Of a stretch of DNA of 5,163 bases, positions 4,962 to 5,163 are shown in pieces; positions within the stretch are counted from its first letter, which is position 1, and each line of letters opens with the position of its first letter. The notes beneath the pieces were generated by a model. The model was not told where the DNA came from and ran no database searches. It worked only from the letters and a program-made list of their open reading frames with translations. The position numbers and the translations under genes are program-made. This stretch comes from JAJDIA01 sp031555505 (GTDB lineage Bacteria > Bacteroidota > Bacteroidia > Bacteroidales > Tannerellaceae), in NCBI GenBank assembly GCA_031555505.1, contig JAVBUH010000034.1, positions 1 through 5,163 of the forward strand. Reading direction: 5' to 3'.

Positions 4962-5163
4962 ACACCACCGTACGTGCCGTTCGGCAGCTCGTTTGCTTTT
5001 ACAGAAGATCATGCAATCATCGGCATACCGAACAAAGGGGTGACCGCGGCGCTCCAGTTCCTTATCCAACTCATTGAGCATGATATTACTCAACAGGGGA
5101 CTTAGAGGACCACCTTGGGGAACTCCCGAGAGGCTTTCTTCAAACTTTCCGCCGACTGCAACT
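4906..5163 (-). mobile_element. Group II intron, 3' part, internally deleted and cut by the window edge
   Basis: The minus strand holds reverse transcriptase coding sequence (5162 to about 4977), then the 3' half of an intron domain V-like sequence (CACGTACGGTGGTGTGAG, about 4976-4959), then a complete domain VI ending ...CTCGAT at 4906. The order matches a group II intron, but the thumb, maturase and 5' half of domain V are missing. The 5' end lies beyond the window. Without an intact domain V the RNA should not splice, so this is a dead remnant unless a partner intron acts on it. Confidence 0.8.

Larger units (their letters stand above)
4893..5163 (-). pseudogene. ltrA: Group II intron reverse transcriptase/maturase, truncated fragment
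   Basis: The frame is open to the right edge. It reads the reverse-transcriptase core: 'GVPQGGPLSPLLSNIMLNEL' (5123-5064), 'DKELERRGHPFVRYADD' with the catalytic YADD, then 'CMIFCKSKRAAER' ending at 4977. After that Arg the family would continue with about 200 further residues (thumb, domain X and sometimes an endonuclease). Here the frame runs into intron RNA domains V/VI and stops at 4893 after about 28 unrelated residues. Fingers and N-terminal palm are outside the window. The catalytic YADD is present, but the loss of the thumb and maturase domain should abolish function. The symbol is generic for the family; the intron class was not determined. Confidence 0.85.

Noticed and set aside
1..5163. 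CRISPR array or defence-system genes
   Set aside because: The only short regular repeats (44-122) have no uniform spacers and fit transposon ends, and none of the genes matches a defence family.

Overview
The window looks like a Bacteroidales chromosome (Bacteroides or Parabacteroides type). The evidence is a regulator that fuses a multi-helix membrane domain to an AraC DNA-binding domain, a lipoprotein with a 'C-S-D-D-E' surface-export-like signal, promoter -7 boxes of the Bacteroides form TAnnTTTG, and a Bacteroidetes-type tyrosine integrase. The genus is inferred from these traits and has not been confirmed by a search.

Layout. Positions 1-140 are one end of a DDE-type transposable element (IS21-like or Tn7/Mu-like), recognised by phased GGTACC-containing repeats and a TG...CA-type terminus. 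It interrupts a minus-strand tyrosine recombinase gene, of which only about 133 N-terminal residues remain (141-540). Positions 541-928 are AT-rich and non-coding. They hold several inverted repeats upstream of the integrase (candidate attachment or operator sites) and a perfect 12-bp terminator-like hairpin. Two minus-strand genes follow: a soluble double-ATPase ABC protein of the ModF/PhrA type (929-2380) and, 66 bases upstream of it, a membrane-bound AraC-family regulator (2447-3616). A 249-base divergent intergenic region carries a clean 20-bp-period direct repeat next to the regulator's promoter. The plus-strand gene at 3866-4870 encodes a DUF3089 alpha/beta-hydrolase lipoprotein. From 4906 to the right edge lies the 3' end of a minus-strand group II intron, whose reverse transcriptase frame has been fused to the intron's 3' RNA domains by an internal deletion.

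How it fits together. The core is a small chromosomal neighbourhood: a membrane AraC regulator, a divergent and probably surface-exposed hydrolase it may control, and a ModF-like ATPase downstream of the regulator. Both sides carry mobile-DNA debris: an integrase broken by a transposon on the left and a deleted group II intron on the right. I see no complete unknown defence or mobile system. The points most worth checking are the candidate AraC operator, the asymmetric ModF-like ATPase, the microhomology deletion in the intron and the phased transposon end.
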